In this document: in pieces, positions 23,758-31,277 of the stretch
Position numbering within the stretch: position 1 is the stretch's first letter
How the letters are laid out: every line of letters begins with the position of its first letter
Source of the DNA: Bacilli bacterium
Lineage (GTDB): Bacteria > Bacillota_I > Bacilli_A > RFN20 > CAG-826
Direction: 5' to 3'
Length of the DNA: 35,914 nucleotides
NCBI GenBank assembly: GCA_017626815.1
Contig: JAGAHY010000033.1
Coordinates: forward strand, 1 to 35,914
Notes under the pieces: generated by a model
The model's input: only the letters and a program-made list of their open reading frames with translations
Databases searched by the model: none
What the model was told of the DNA's origin: nothing
Translations under genes and position numbers: made by a program

Positions 23758-24582
23758 ATGGCAAAAGAGGGGCAGAAGACTCATCAACGGTGGTTTCTTT
23801 TCAGCGTTTTCGGCGCGGTGGTGCTGATGGCTTTGCTGATGACGCTTGCCAGCGCGTTCGGCGTGAAGTATTTCACCTATCCCGATGAAGTCCGCAACGT
23901 ATTCACGATCATCGCTCTAGTCTTCTCGGCCTCGGTTGTCTTCGTGGAGTTCATCTCCCCGTTTTTCGTCAAATCATCGACCTTCTATACCGCTTTCATC
24001 GCCTTGGGGGTACTTTGGATGGCGGTATTTTCGAAGGATGGCTATCTGCTGATCATCAAGCGAATGAACCCTGCTGAGAATTTGGACGAACCCTTGCATT
24101 GTGTCTGGACGACCCTCTTCATTCTCGGATATGGCGGGTTCACGCAGGCCATGCTCCTGCATGTGTGCCACGATTTCCCCGTGTCCATGGGGGCGGTGGG
24201 CAAGAAAGCGACGCTGTTTTATTCAATCATCGCCTTTGCCGTCGGCATTGGCTTGACCTTCCTCCATCTTTCCTCCGTCGCCATTTTGTTCTTCGTCGTC
24301 CTTACCTTATTTTGGATGCTGACGTTTAATTACGCGATCATACGGGCGAATCGTTGGAATGCCATTTACACGCTCACTTATCTTCTTTCCATCTTCATTT
24401 CCGCCGCGGCCATGGTCGACACCATTAGCTTCGACACCAGGGGCCGCATCAATGGCTCATTGTTGACGAGCGTCTACATCATCATGGCCTGTTTGGCATT
24501 TTTCGGCGTGTACTTGATTTTCTCCATCGTGTCCGCCCGAAACAGCGTGACAAAGAAACCTACAAGCAACGCCTCCATGTGA
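23758..24582 (+). CDS. Sensor kinase, membrane half (frameshifted)
   Basis: 274 residues with about eight membrane helices, ending in a short out-of-place tail (NSVTKKPTSNASM). It looks like the sensor half of a LytS-type histidine kinase, whose catalytic half is the next gene. After SAR at 24532-24540, the other frame continues with a typical helical linker (KQRDKETYKQRLHVMQ) leading straight into the kinase. One extra A in the CGAAAC run at 24538-24543 would make a single protein of 471 residues. This half has no catalytic motif, and its ATG sits at a predicted leaderless transcription start. Confidence 0.75.
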   Translation: MAKEGQKTHQRWFLFSVFGAVVLMALLMTLASAFGVKYFTYPDEVRNVFTIIALVFSASVVFVEFISPFFVKSSTFYTAFIALGVLWMAVFSKDGYLLIIKRMNPAENLDEPLHCVWTTLFILGYGGFTQAMLLHVCHDFPVSMGAVGKKATLFYSIIAFAVGIGLTFLHLSSVAILFFVVLTLFWMLTFNYAIIRANRWNAIYTLTYLLSIFISAAAMVDTISFDTRGRINGSLLTSVYIIMACLAFFGVYLIFSIVSARNSVTKKPTSNASM

Positions 24583-25172
24583 TGCAGTCTAGCGTCCTCA
24601 GAAATCAGATTTCCTCGCATTTCTTCTTCAACACCCTCAATGTCATCAAAGCCAGCTACCACGAATCGACGGAGCTTGGGGACCGCGCGTTGGACTTATT
24701 GTCGCAATATTACCGTTCGACTACGGAAGCGGGGGATACTTATTTGGTCCCGCTGACAAAAGAAATCGGTTTGATCACCTCCTATTTGGAACTTTATAAC
24801 TTGCGCGCGGAAAAGCCATTCCGGATTCTCTTCAACATCGAGGAATATGAATACCAAGTACCGTATTTCTCGTTGCAGCCATTGCTTGAAAACGCCATTC
24901 GCTATAGCGGCGTCAATGAGATGGAGGAAGGCTATATCCAAATCGACTCCACCAAGGAAGGCGACCATTACGTGCTGGTGTTCAAAGATAACGGCAAAGG
25001 CTTCAATCCGAGCGAAATCAAGTCGCGATCAGTGGGCTTACGCAACGTCGAAAGCCGCTTGCGTCTTTTGCTTGGGGCGAGCATGAAAATCGATTCCAAA
25101 GTCGGCGAAGGAACGAAAATCACCCTTCTGATTCCCGTCGATCAGGAACATCATGGGGGAAATGTGGCATGA
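24579..25172 (+). CDS. LytS/YehU-type histidine kinase, catalytic half (frameshifted)
   Basis: 197 residues from GTG 24579, or one less from ATG 24582. The phosphoacceptor segment is QISSHFFFNTLNVIKAS (His about 14), the N-box is LQPLLENAIRYSG, and the glycine-rich boxes are DNGKGF and SVGLRNVESRL. With no membrane domain of its own and its linker helix continuing upstream in frame, it is most simply the C-terminal half of the protein starting at 23758. The ATGTGATG overlap could also allow coupled translation of a separate kinase subunit. Its cognate regulator overlaps the stop (ATGA at 25169). Confidence 0.82.
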   Translation: MMQSSVLRNQISSHFFFNTLNVIKASYHESTELGDRALDLLSQYYRSTTEAGDTYLVPLTKEIGLITSYLELYNLRAEKPFRILFNIEEYEYQVPYFSLQPLLENAIRYSGVNEMEEGYIQIDSTKEGDHYVLVFKDNGKGFNPSEIKSRSVGLRNVESRLRLLLGASMKIDSKVGEGTKITLLIPVDQEHHGGNVA

Positions 25173-25951
25173 ATATTATCGTCGTCGATGATGAAACCGC
25201 CGCCTTACATTTGTATTTAGAGGAATTCTTGCAGGAAGGCGGGACGCTGACGTATCGTTTTTTCCATGACGATGAGGGACAGATTCTTTCCTTCGCCAAG
25301 AATAATGAAATCGACGGGGCGTTTTTGGATATCCGCATGCCACGGATCGATGGCTTTACGTTGGCGGAGAAACTCATCCGCTTGCAGCCCAAAATCAAAA
25401 TCGTCTTCGTGACGGGCTTTAACTTGACGTTAGAAGACCTAAGCCCCACCTTACAGGCTAATGTCCTCGGCGTGGCCTATAAGCCCATCAAACGCATGGT
25501 GCTAGACCAATATTTGGAGTTGATGATGCATGGAAAAAACGTCCTCACGGTGCAGATGTTCGGCTCCTTTGATTGCTTTATCCACGGACGCCTGGTCCAT
25601 TTTTCCAGCAGCAAATCGAAAGAACTCTTCGCCTTCTTGCTAGCCAATAACGGTAAATCCGTGACCATGGAGCAAGCCATCACCGCTCTATGGCCCGATA
25701 AAGACGTCGACAAGGCCAAAATCCTATACCGTGACGCGGTGTGGCGGCTTCGTTCCACCTTGACGGAGATCAATTGCCCCTGCGTCGGCTTCGCCCGTGC
25801 GTTATTGACTTTGGATAAGACCAATATCCAATGCGATTACTATGATTTCCTGTCGGGGAAGGATATCTATTCCGGTGAATTCCTGACTTCCTATGAATGG
25901 TCGCTTCCCTATGAAGGGGAAATCGAATATATCCTCGCCCAAAGGCATTAA
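25169..25951 (+). CDS. Response regulator with SARP-like DNA-binding domain
   Basis: 260 residues. Receiver domain 1-120: acidic pair in VVDDET, phospho-acceptor in GAFLDIRMPRIDG (Asp about 53), Thr in FVTGF and Lys in AYKPI. The DNA-binding part, about 128-225, is an OmpR/SARP-type winged helix (FGSFDCFIHGRLVHFSSSKS, AFLLANNGKSVTMEQAITAL, WPDKD, YRDAVWRLRSTL). The end (YSGEFLTSYEWSLPYEGEIE) resembles only the first helices of the SARP BTAD domain. LytS-type kinases usually pair with LytTR regulators, so this partner is atypical. Targets are unknown; no obvious operon lies downstream. Confidence 0.83.
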   Translation: MNIIVVDDETAALHLYLEEFLQEGGTLTYRFFHDDEGQILSFAKNNEIDGAFLDIRMPRIDGFTLAEKLIRLQPKIKIVFVTGFNLTLEDLSPTLQANVLGVAYKPIKRMVLDQYLELMMHGKNVLTVQMFGSFDCFIHGRLVHFSSSKSKELFAFLLANNGKSVTMEQAITALWPDKDVDKAKILYRDAVWRLRSTLTEINCPCVGFARALLTLDKTNIQCDYYDFLSGKDIYSGEFLTSYEWSLPYEGEIEYILAQRH

Positions 25952-25980
25952 GAAAAGCCGCCCCAAGAGCATGGGACGGC
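25951..25980 (-). terminator. Terminator of the fucO-like gene
   Basis: On the minus strand GCCGTCCC (25980-25973) pairs with GGGGCGGC (25964-25957) with one mismatch, followed by TTTTCT. It may also slow read-through from the plus strand, where no T run follows. Confidence 0.65.
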
Positions 25981-25994
25981 CGGGAATTATGAAC

Positions 25995-27143
25995 TTACAT
26001 TAAGCTGCGATAGAGCTTGATGACGGTTTCTTTGTCGATGGGGGCGGGGTTGCCGGGCATGCAGGCATCGGCCATGGCGCAGTCGGCGAGGTAATCGAGG
26101 TCTTCTTCTTTCAGAATGCCTTTGAGGTTCTCGGGGATGCCGACATCCTTGGAGAGGGTGCTGACGGCGTCAATCGCGGCGGCGCGATATTCGTCCTGGC
26201 TCATTTTCTCATAGCCTTCGACGCCCATGACGCGGCAGATTTCGCGGTACTTTTCGCCAGAGTAGGGGGCGTTGTACTTCATGCCTAAGGGAAGGATGAT
26301 CGAGCAGGCGACGCCATGCGGGGTGTCATAGAATGCGGAGAGGGGGTGGGCCATCGCGTGGACCATGCCTAAGCCGACGTTGGAGAAGCCCATGCCGGCG
26401 ACATATTGGCCAAGAGCCATTTCCTCTTTGCCTTTCTTTTCGCCCGCATAGGCGCTGCGAAGGTTATGGGAGATGATGCGGATGGCTTCGAGGTGGAACA
26501 TATCGGAGAGTTCCCAAGCGCCACCGGTGATCAGACCCTCGATCGCGTGGGTGAGGGCATCCATGCCGGTGGCCGCGGTGAGGGACTTCGGCATGGACAT
26601 CATCATGGTCGGGTCGACGACGGCGATATCGGGGAGGTCGTGGACGTCGACACAGACGAATTTGCGTTTCTTTTCTTCGTCGGTGATGACGTAGTTGATG
26701 GTGACTTCAGCCGCGGTGCCGGCAGTGGTGGCGACGGCGATGGTGAAGGTCGCGTGGTTCTTCGTCGGGGCGACGCCTTCTAAGCTACGGACATCAGCGA
26801 ATTCAGGATTTTCGACGATGATGCCGATGGCTTTGGCGGTATCCATGGAGGAACCGCCGCCGATGGCGAGGATGGAATCCGCGCCGGAAGCTTTGAAAGC
26901 GGCGACGCCGTCGGTGACATTCTTGATGGTGGGGTTAGGCTTGACTTCATCATAGATTTCATAAGGGAAGCCGGCTTTATCGAGAAGGTCGGTGACGTTT
27001 TTCACGACGCCGAACTTGACGAGGGACTTATCCGTGACGATAAGAGCTTTCTTTTTAGAGTGGGCGAGCAATTCGGGAACGATGTTTTCAATCGCGCCGA
27101 AGCCATGGTAAGAGGTGGGGTTGAGGCAGAAACGATTTGCCAT
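25995..27143 (-). CDS. fucO: Iron-containing alcohol dehydrogenase, lactaldehyde reductase (FucO-like)
   Basis: 382 residues. Group III metal-dependent alcohol dehydrogenase: NAD-binding GGGSSMDTAKAIG, PTTAGTAAEVT-like TTAGTAAEVTINYVITDEE, metal ligands in TGMDALTHAIEG (Asp, His) and HAMAHPLSAFYDTPHG (two His). The sequence follows E. coli FucO closely (EKKRKFVCVDVHDLPD, ALGQYVAGMGFSNVGLG), more than generic ADHs. FucO reduces L-lactaldehyde to 1,2-propanediol during fucose or rhamnose use, regenerating NAD. AAGGAG lies before the ATG. It is monocistronic here, without fucose genes beside it, so it could serve as a general short-chain aldehyde reductase. Confidence 0.88.
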   Translation of the reverse strand: MANRFCLNPTSYHGFGAIENIVPELLAHSKKKALIVTDKSLVKFGVVKNVTDLLDKAGFPYEIYDEVKPNPTIKNVTDGVAAFKASGADSILAIGGGSSMDTAKAIGIIVENPEFADVRSLEGVAPTKNHATFTIAVATTAGTAAEVTINYVITDEEKKRKFVCVDVHDLPDIAVVDPTMMMSMPKSLTAATGMDALTHAIEGLITGGAWELSDMFHLEAIRIISHNLRSAYAGEKKGKEEMALGQYVAGMGFSNVGLGMVHAMAHPLSAFYDTPHGVACSIILPLGMKYNAPYSGEKYREICRVMGVEGYEKMSQDEYRAAAIDAVSTLSKDVGIPENLKGILKEEDLDYLADCAMADACMPGNPAPIDKETVIKLYRSLM

Positions 27144-27551
27144 ATTTTTCTCCTTGTTTGGTATGGAATAATTTTAATTCTTAGCGGTTTCCTTCCGCTA
27201 GCGAAAAGGGCCATTCCGCGAATGTTGTTCATTTGTGATTAAACGCGCAGGCCAGCAATCATCTAGGCATTTCCGAAATCGTTTTATCAAGAAAATCAAA
27301 ATCAACAGTTTATGTTGACGGTGACGATTCAAAGAATCAGATTAATGCTCAAATTAGCGGATTTGCTGGAAAAATAGGCCATTCTGCGCAAATATCTACA
27401 TAAAACTCCAATGAAAACCGAAGAAATCGAGATAAATCAAAGGTTATATTTGGCGTTGCTATCGCATTTTCATTGACAGAAAAGACATATCTATATGATT
27501 TTGGGCACCTCCATCGATTTCAGGCCGAGAATCCGATAAAATATTGCCGTT
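27144..27551. other. Divergent intergenic region, no gene seen
   Basis: 408 AT-rich bases between the divergent fucO-like and uvrX-like genes. On the minus strand a TAAAAT lies upstream of the fucO ribosome binding site, and a CGCTAGCG palindrome is at about 27196-27203. No open frame looks coding. No catabolite-response or SOS box was recognised. Confidence 0.5.
27537..27542 (+). promoter_or_regulatory. -10 element, near-leaderless start
   Basis: TAAAAT ends 9 bases before the ATG at 27552; no Shine-Dalgarno sequence lies between, so the leader would be only 2-3 bases. Confidence 0.45.
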
Positions 27552-28832
27552 ATGGCAGAGACCCGCGTTTACTTCGTTATCGATGCCCGCAGTTTCTATG
27601 CCTCAGTGGAGGCGGCGGACCGCGGTTTGGACCCTTCAGGGGTGGATTTGGTCGTCGCCGACGCCTCACGGACAGAGAAGACGATTTGTTTGGCGGTCAG
27701 TCCCAGTCTTAAAGCCAAAGGGGTGAAGAACCGCTGCCGGCTTTTCGATGTCCCTAAAGATCCGAATATCGTCATCGCCAAACCCAGGATGAAACGCTAT
27801 ATCGAAATCGCTGCCGGCATCTACGGGATCTATCTCAAATACATCTCCAAAGACGACATTCATGTGTATTCCATCGATGAATCCATTTTGGATGTCACCA
27901 CATATCTGAAACTCTATAACATCCGCGCCAAGGACTTCGCCCTGAAACTTATGGACGAAATCAAGCAAACCTATGGAATCCCAACGACCGCCGGCATCGG
28001 TACGAATATGTATTTGGCCAAAGTGGCTTCTGGGTTGATGGCAAAGCATGACCCCCAAGGGGTGGGTTGGCTCAACGAAGAGAAATTCCTCAAGGTTTGT
28101 TCCAACCATCGTCCGATCACGGATTTCTGGATGACCTCCGTCGGCACCGCGACCCGGCTAGCCAAGCTCGGCATTTATGATATGGAAGGGATCCGTAAAG
28201 CCGACGAAAACGTCCTTTACAAAGAATTTGGCATCAACGCCGAACTGTTAATTGATCACGCCTATGGCAGAGAGCCGACGCGAATGATCGACATCAAACT
28301 CTATAAAAGTCAGAGCAGGGGTGTGACCACCAATCAGATTCTCCCTTGTGCCTATTCTTTTTCTGACGCCAAGGTGATTTTGAAGGAAATGATTGAATCC
28401 GCCTGCTTGGATTTAGCGCGCAAAGGCTATGTCTCTTCGCGCTTAGGCGTGGCGATTTCCTATGATGGCCATTATGGCAGGCAACGTAAGCCCGACGTCC
28501 ATTATTATGTCGATATTTCCGGCAAAGGGAATTTGGCTAACCTATTCATGCCGATCGCCCTCGAGCAATACGAAAAGCGAACGGACCGAAAACTGGGCAT
28601 CAAAGCTATCGCGGTTGGCTTCTCCGATGTGAGGGAAGAAGCGGCGGAGTCCTTCAGCCTATTCGATGATACGGATGAAATCACAAAACAAAAGAATCTT
28701 CGCGACTCCTTGCTTTTGATTGAAGAAAAGTTCGGGAAAAACGCTGTCTTAAAAGGCGTGGATTTTACCAAAAACGCGACCCGCCGTGAACGCAATATGA
28801 TGATCGGCGGCCATATGGGAGGCGATGAATGA
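27552..28832 (+). CDS. uvrX: Y-family DNA polymerase, UvrX/YqjW-like
   Basis: 426 residues. The polymerase palm has the first metal Asp in FVIDARSFYASVEAADRG and the catalytic SIDES motif in VYSIDESILDVT; helix-hairpin-helix and little-finger regions follow (TSVGTATRLAKLGIYDMEGI, then SRLGVAISYDG). It performs error-prone translesion synthesis. It looks like the plasmid/phage-linked UvrX/YqjW branch rather than DinB, because of its length and its partner: a YolD-like gene overlapping its end by 4 bases, as in Bacillus yqjW-yqjX. No SOS box was found in its short promoter region. The start lies at the -10-distal ATG. Confidence 0.85.
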   Translation: MAETRVYFVIDARSFYASVEAADRGLDPSGVDLVVADASRTEKTICLAVSPSLKAKGVKNRCRLFDVPKDPNIVIAKPRMKRYIEIAAGIYGIYLKYISKDDIHVYSIDESILDVTTYLKLYNIRAKDFALKLMDEIKQTYGIPTTAGIGTNMYLAKVASGLMAKHDPQGVGWLNEEKFLKVCSNHRPITDFWMTSVGTATRLAKLGIYDMEGIRKADENVLYKEFGINAELLIDHAYGREPTRMIDIKLYKSQSRGVTTNQILPCAYSFSDAKVILKEMIESACLDLARKGYVSSRLGVAISYDGHYGRQRKPDVHYYVDISGKGNLANLFMPIALEQYEKRTDRKLGIKAIAVGFSDVREEAAESFSLFDDTDEITKQKNLRDSLLLIEEKFGKNAVLKGVDFTKNATRRERNMMIGGHMGGDE

Positions 28833-29161
28833 TGCGCGAGAAAATGCCCTTATCCCAACGGGCCAAGATCTTTTTGCCTTTTGAAGCAGTCCGTGGCCTC
28901 CGCCAGGCGCTGAAAGCCAAGGAATTTGAAGTCGAGGCCGTGTCCAAAGGAAAGCTTTCCGAAGACGAGGCTCGCGGCATTTCGTCGCTATTGTCTTCCT
29001 TAGAAGGTGGGGAAGTCCTCGAAGCCAAATATTTCCAAGACGGGCACTATTACTTCGCGGAAGGGAAAGGCAAGCTTCTTTATGACGATGGCATCCTCAT
29101 CGTGGGCGAATTGAAGATCGCCTTGAAGGACCTTTTCGGGCTACGCATTTTATCGCGGTAA
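28829..29161 (+). CDS. YolD-like protein
   Basis: 110 residues. The N-terminal segment RAKIFLPFEAVRGLRQALKAKE matches the YolD-like pattern (R-x-K-I-x-x-P-F then a helix); the rest forms a small beta domain (LYDDGILIVGELKIALKDLFG). YolD-like proteins accompany UvrX/YqjW polymerases in Bacillota and have been proposed as UmuD-like partners; their biochemical role is not settled. GGGAGG (28817-28822) and an ATGA overlap make it translationally coupled to the polymerase. Confidence 0.7.
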   Translation: MMREKMPLSQRAKIFLPFEAVRGLRQALKAKEFEVEAVSKGKLSEDEARGISSLLSSLEGGEVLEAKYFQDGHYYFAEGKGKLLYDDGILIVGELKIALKDLFGLRILSR

Positions 29162-29176
29162 AAATCCCTAGACCCC

Positions 29177-29205
29177 TTGAAAACAGGTGCCTCGGCCTAT
29201 AGAAT
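29177..29205 (+). promoter_or_regulatory. Promoter of candidate small RNA
   Basis: TTGAAA (29177-29182) and TAGAAT (29200-29205) with a 17-base spacer, one of the best -35/-10 pairs in the window. Start predicted near 29212. Confidence 0.65.
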
Positions 29206-29211
29206 AATGAA

Positions 29212-29302
29212 GCAGCGAAAGCTGTATACCAACGTCACCGAGTAAATGAACTTAAGCGTCCTGTAAGGGCGTCGCCGTTGGGGCCGCGCAAGCGGTTTTT
29301 TT
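29212..29302 (+). ncRNA. Candidate structured small RNA, family not recognised
   Basis: About 91 nt with its own promoter and terminator and no coding frame. A 5' GNRA hairpin CAGC-GAAA-GCTG (29213-29224) comes first. A closing helix CCAACG (29229-29234) with CGTTGG (29276-29281) encloses two small hairpins, GAGT/ACTT and CGTCC/GGGCG, giving a three-way junction. The terminator CCGC-GCAA-GCGG with T7 (29284-29302) follows directly. It does not match the riboswitch, SRP, 6S, tmRNA or T-box consensus sequences I know. It lies between uvrX-yolD and a DUF3800 gene; since it terminates before the latter's promoter it is probably a free RNA. Confidence 0.6.
29284..29302 (+). terminator. Terminator of the small RNA
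   Basis: CCGC, loop GCAA, GCGG, then seven T. Confidence 0.85.
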
Positions 29303-29414
29303 CTTATTTAGCGGGCTTTTGCGAAGAAATTTGACCTACTCCACTAGTAATTACGATGTCCACCCGATAAAATATGTGGTAGGGAATCCAGAGAAGAATT
29401 GAGCAGGTTTTCTT

Positions 29415-30110
29415 ATGGATTTGTATGTGTATTCCGATGAGTCGGGCGTGTTTGATCAAGCGAATCAAAATCATTTTGTCTTCGGTGGCGTGATCTTCCT
29501 TTCAAGCCGCGAGAAAGAACTCGCGTGCCGGCGTTACCAAAGCGTGGAGGAAAACATCCGCATGCGCCGCCCCGAGTTCCGCGATGGCCAGGAAATCAAA
29601 GCCAGCAACGTCGGACGGAAGGAGAAGGGCTCCATCTACCGTTCGATGAACCCCTGGCTGAAATTTGGCGTGGTCATGCATCTAAAGCGTCTCAACCCAT
29701 GCATCTTTTCCAATAAAAGAAGCAAGCAACGTTACATGGACTATGCCTATAAAATCGGTTTGAAGTACGCGCTGGCCGAACTCATCCGAAAGAAAACCAT
29801 AGACCCTAAAAACGTTCGCCAGATCCACGTGTATTGTGATGAACATTCCACCGCGACAAACGGGTTATACGAGATGCGCGAGGCGTTGCTGTCGGAGTTC
29901 AAATACGGCACATTCAACTACACTTACGATTGTTTTTTCGAGCCGCTTTTCCCTAACGTCATTAATGTCGAAGTGGATTTCTGCTCCTCCGCCTCGACGA
30001 CGTTGGTGCGCCCCGCGGATATCGTCGCCAACCATATCTATAACGCGGTAAGGCGCGGCGATAACGCGAATGAGCAAGGTCGAAATCTCTACGTCAAATA
30101 CCTTCCATGA
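29415..30110 (+). CDS. DUF3800 domain protein
   Basis: 231 residues. N-terminal DLYVYSDESGVFD followed by FVFGGVIF, the acidic DES motif of the DUF3800 family, which is predicted to have an RNase H-like fold; further conserved acidic residues are in QIHVYCDEHSTATN and VEVDFCSS, with the C-terminal RPADIVANHIYN. A nuclease role is a family prediction, not shown. TAAAAT (29368-29373) is a possible -10, and a weak GAGCAGG precedes the ATG. The 3' end overlaps the convergent glycerophosphodiesterase gene by 17 bases, so transcripts can be antisense to each other. Confidence 0.78.
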   Translation: MDLYVYSDESGVFDQANQNHFVFGGVIFLSSREKELACRRYQSVEENIRMRRPEFRDGQEIKASNVGRKEKGSIYRSMNPWLKFGVVMHLKRLNPCIFSNKRSKQRYMDYAYKIGLKYALAELIRKKTIDPKNVRQIHVYCDEHSTATNGLYEMREALLSEFKYGTFNYTYDCFFEPLFPNVINVEVDFCSSASTTLVRPADIVANHIYNAVRRGDNANEQGRNLYVKYLP

Positions 30111-30870
30111 AGGGCGCGAATTTCTTTAAGACGGCGCGGTTGATTTTATGTTTTTCCTTGGCGGAGTCGACGATTTCCCATGTAGGGCAGTCGCTCCGAC
30201 GCTTGGCGATGGCGGCGGTCAGGCCGGATTTGACCGTCCACGTGACGATGGCCCCGCCTTTTTTGCGGTAGCGGCGGAATCTCGGGAACAGGGAATAGTG
30301 GACCTCAACATCAAGGAAATCGAATTCCTCATAGATGGGGAGGTATTGCTTTTTCATGGCTTCAGTGCCGATGAGGAAGCCCAAAGGCAAACTCGTCCCG
30401 ACGGCTTTTGCCGCGCGCAAGACCTCGGGGAAGAAGGAAATGATGAGGCAATCCGCCGCGTTGGGGAGGGCATTGATCTGTGGGATGGCGAGGGAAGCCA
30501 CCTGCTTTTCGTTGCCTCCATGAGATTTGAGTTCCAAAACCATGGGCACTTGTCCGTTATTCAGGGCAAAGACCTCGCATAATTCAGGGATGGGGGAACC
30601 ATCAGGCAGATGATAATCTTCGCGGATTTGCCCAAACGTCAATTCCTCGATGATGCCGTTTTTCCCGGTCATGCGCAGCAAATCGCTATCGTGGCACACC
30701 ACGAGACGGTCGTCTTTGGTGGCGTGGATGTCGCATTCGAAAGGAATCATATGCTCGATGGCTTGGACGAATGCGGCAAGCGAGTTTTCGGGGCGGGAAA
30801 GGTCGTGGAGCCCGCGGTGGGCGACGCCGGTGGTGATTTGGCGTAAGCGTGAAGATAATCCGAGTTTCAT
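30094..30870 (-). CDS. Glycerophosphodiester phosphodiesterase
   Basis: 258 residues. The GDPD TIM-barrel signature is present: VAHRGLHDLSRPENSLAAF, the acidic metal ligands in FECDIHATKDDRLVVCHD, and VLELKSHG. It hydrolyses glycerophosphodiesters to glycerol-3-phosphate and an alcohol. There is no signal peptide, so it is probably cytosolic. The frame is open to 30939, but a TATCAT lies between and ends 7 bases before ATG 30870; the shorter start puts the HRG motif at about residue 19, usual for the family. It diverges from the sirtuin operon. Confidence 0.87.
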   Translation of the reverse strand: MKLGLSSRLRQITTGVAHRGLHDLSRPENSLAAFVQAIEHMIPFECDIHATKDDRLVVCHDSDLLRMTGKNGIIEELTFGQIREDYHLPDGSPIPELCEVFALNNGQVPMVLELKSHGGNEKQVASLAIPQINALPNAADCLIISFFPEVLRAAKAVGTSLPLGFLIGTEAMKKQYLPIYEEFDFLDVEVHYSLFPRFRRYRKKGGAIVTWTVKSGLTAAIAKRRSDCPTWEIVDSAKEKHKINRAVLKKFAPFMEGI

Positions 30871-30877
30871 ATCTTCA

Positions 30878-30883
30878 ATGATA
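30878..30883 (-). promoter_or_regulatory. -10 element predicting leaderless mRNA
   Basis: TATCAT on the minus strand, 7 bases before the ATG at 30870, no Shine-Dalgarno sequence. Confidence 0.5.
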
Positions 30884-30955
30884 GACCTGCGCCGAAGCAG
30901 ATTCACGGAAAAAACAAATTCGTTCACTTTAGTGACCATCTTTTGATTCCGGGTG

Positions 30956-30961
30956 CATAAT
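30956..30961 (+). promoter_or_regulatory. -10 element predicting leaderless mRNA
   Basis: CATAAT, 7 bases before the sirtuin ATG at 30969. The GTG at 30963 lies upstream of the predicted transcription start. Confidence 0.5.
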
Positions 30962-30968
30962 AGTGCAC

Positions 30969-31277
30969 ATGAACAACGACTTACTCACGAAAATCAAAAG
31001 CATCCTCAGCCAAAGCAAACGCGTGGTGTTCCTCGGCGGGGCTGGCGTCAGCGTCGCCTCGGGCATCCCGGATTTCCGTTCGCCCAATGGCCTCTATAGC
31101 CAAAAAAGGGCGGACGGCAGAAGCTATGAGGAATTGCTTTCCCATGGCTATTTCTTCGAAGATCCCAAAGGTTTTATGATTTCTATTGGCATAGCATGGT
31201 CGCGCCTAAGGCCAAACCCAACAAGGCCCATTTGGCCCTTGCCCGTTATGAAAAGGACCACGATTTGGCCATTTTGA
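30969..31277 (+). CDS. Sir2 NAD-dependent deacylase, N-terminal part (frameshifted)
   Basis: The first 70 residues carry the sirtuin NAD-binding start: VVFLGGAGVSVASGIPDFRS and the SYEELLSHGYFFEDPKGF segment. After PKGF (31173) the frame turns into unrelated sequence and stops at 31277. In the next frame the protein continues without a gap as YDFYWHSMVAPKAKPN into the gene at 31196. One extra T in the TTTT run at 31172-31175 would restore a normal sirtuin of 242 residues. This is a genuine broken gene or an assembly error; the N-terminal part alone cannot be active. Confidence 0.8.
   Translation: MNNDLLTKIKSILSQSKRVVFLGGAGVSVASGIPDFRSPNGLYSQKRADGRSYEELLSHGYFFEDPKGFMISIGIAWSRLRPNPTRPIWPLPVMKRTTIWPF

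Noticed and set aside
24580..24582. TGA read as tryptophan joining the kinase halves
   Set aside because: Read-through stays in the wrong frame; the kinase is in another frame. Many genes here stop with TGA and the only tRNA-Trp seen has anticodon CCA.
29212..29302. T-box or other riboswitch controlling the DUF3800 gene
   Set aside because: The GGGGCCGCG near the terminator only superficially recalls a T-box; specifier-loop and antiterminator features are missing, and the downstream gene has its own promoter.
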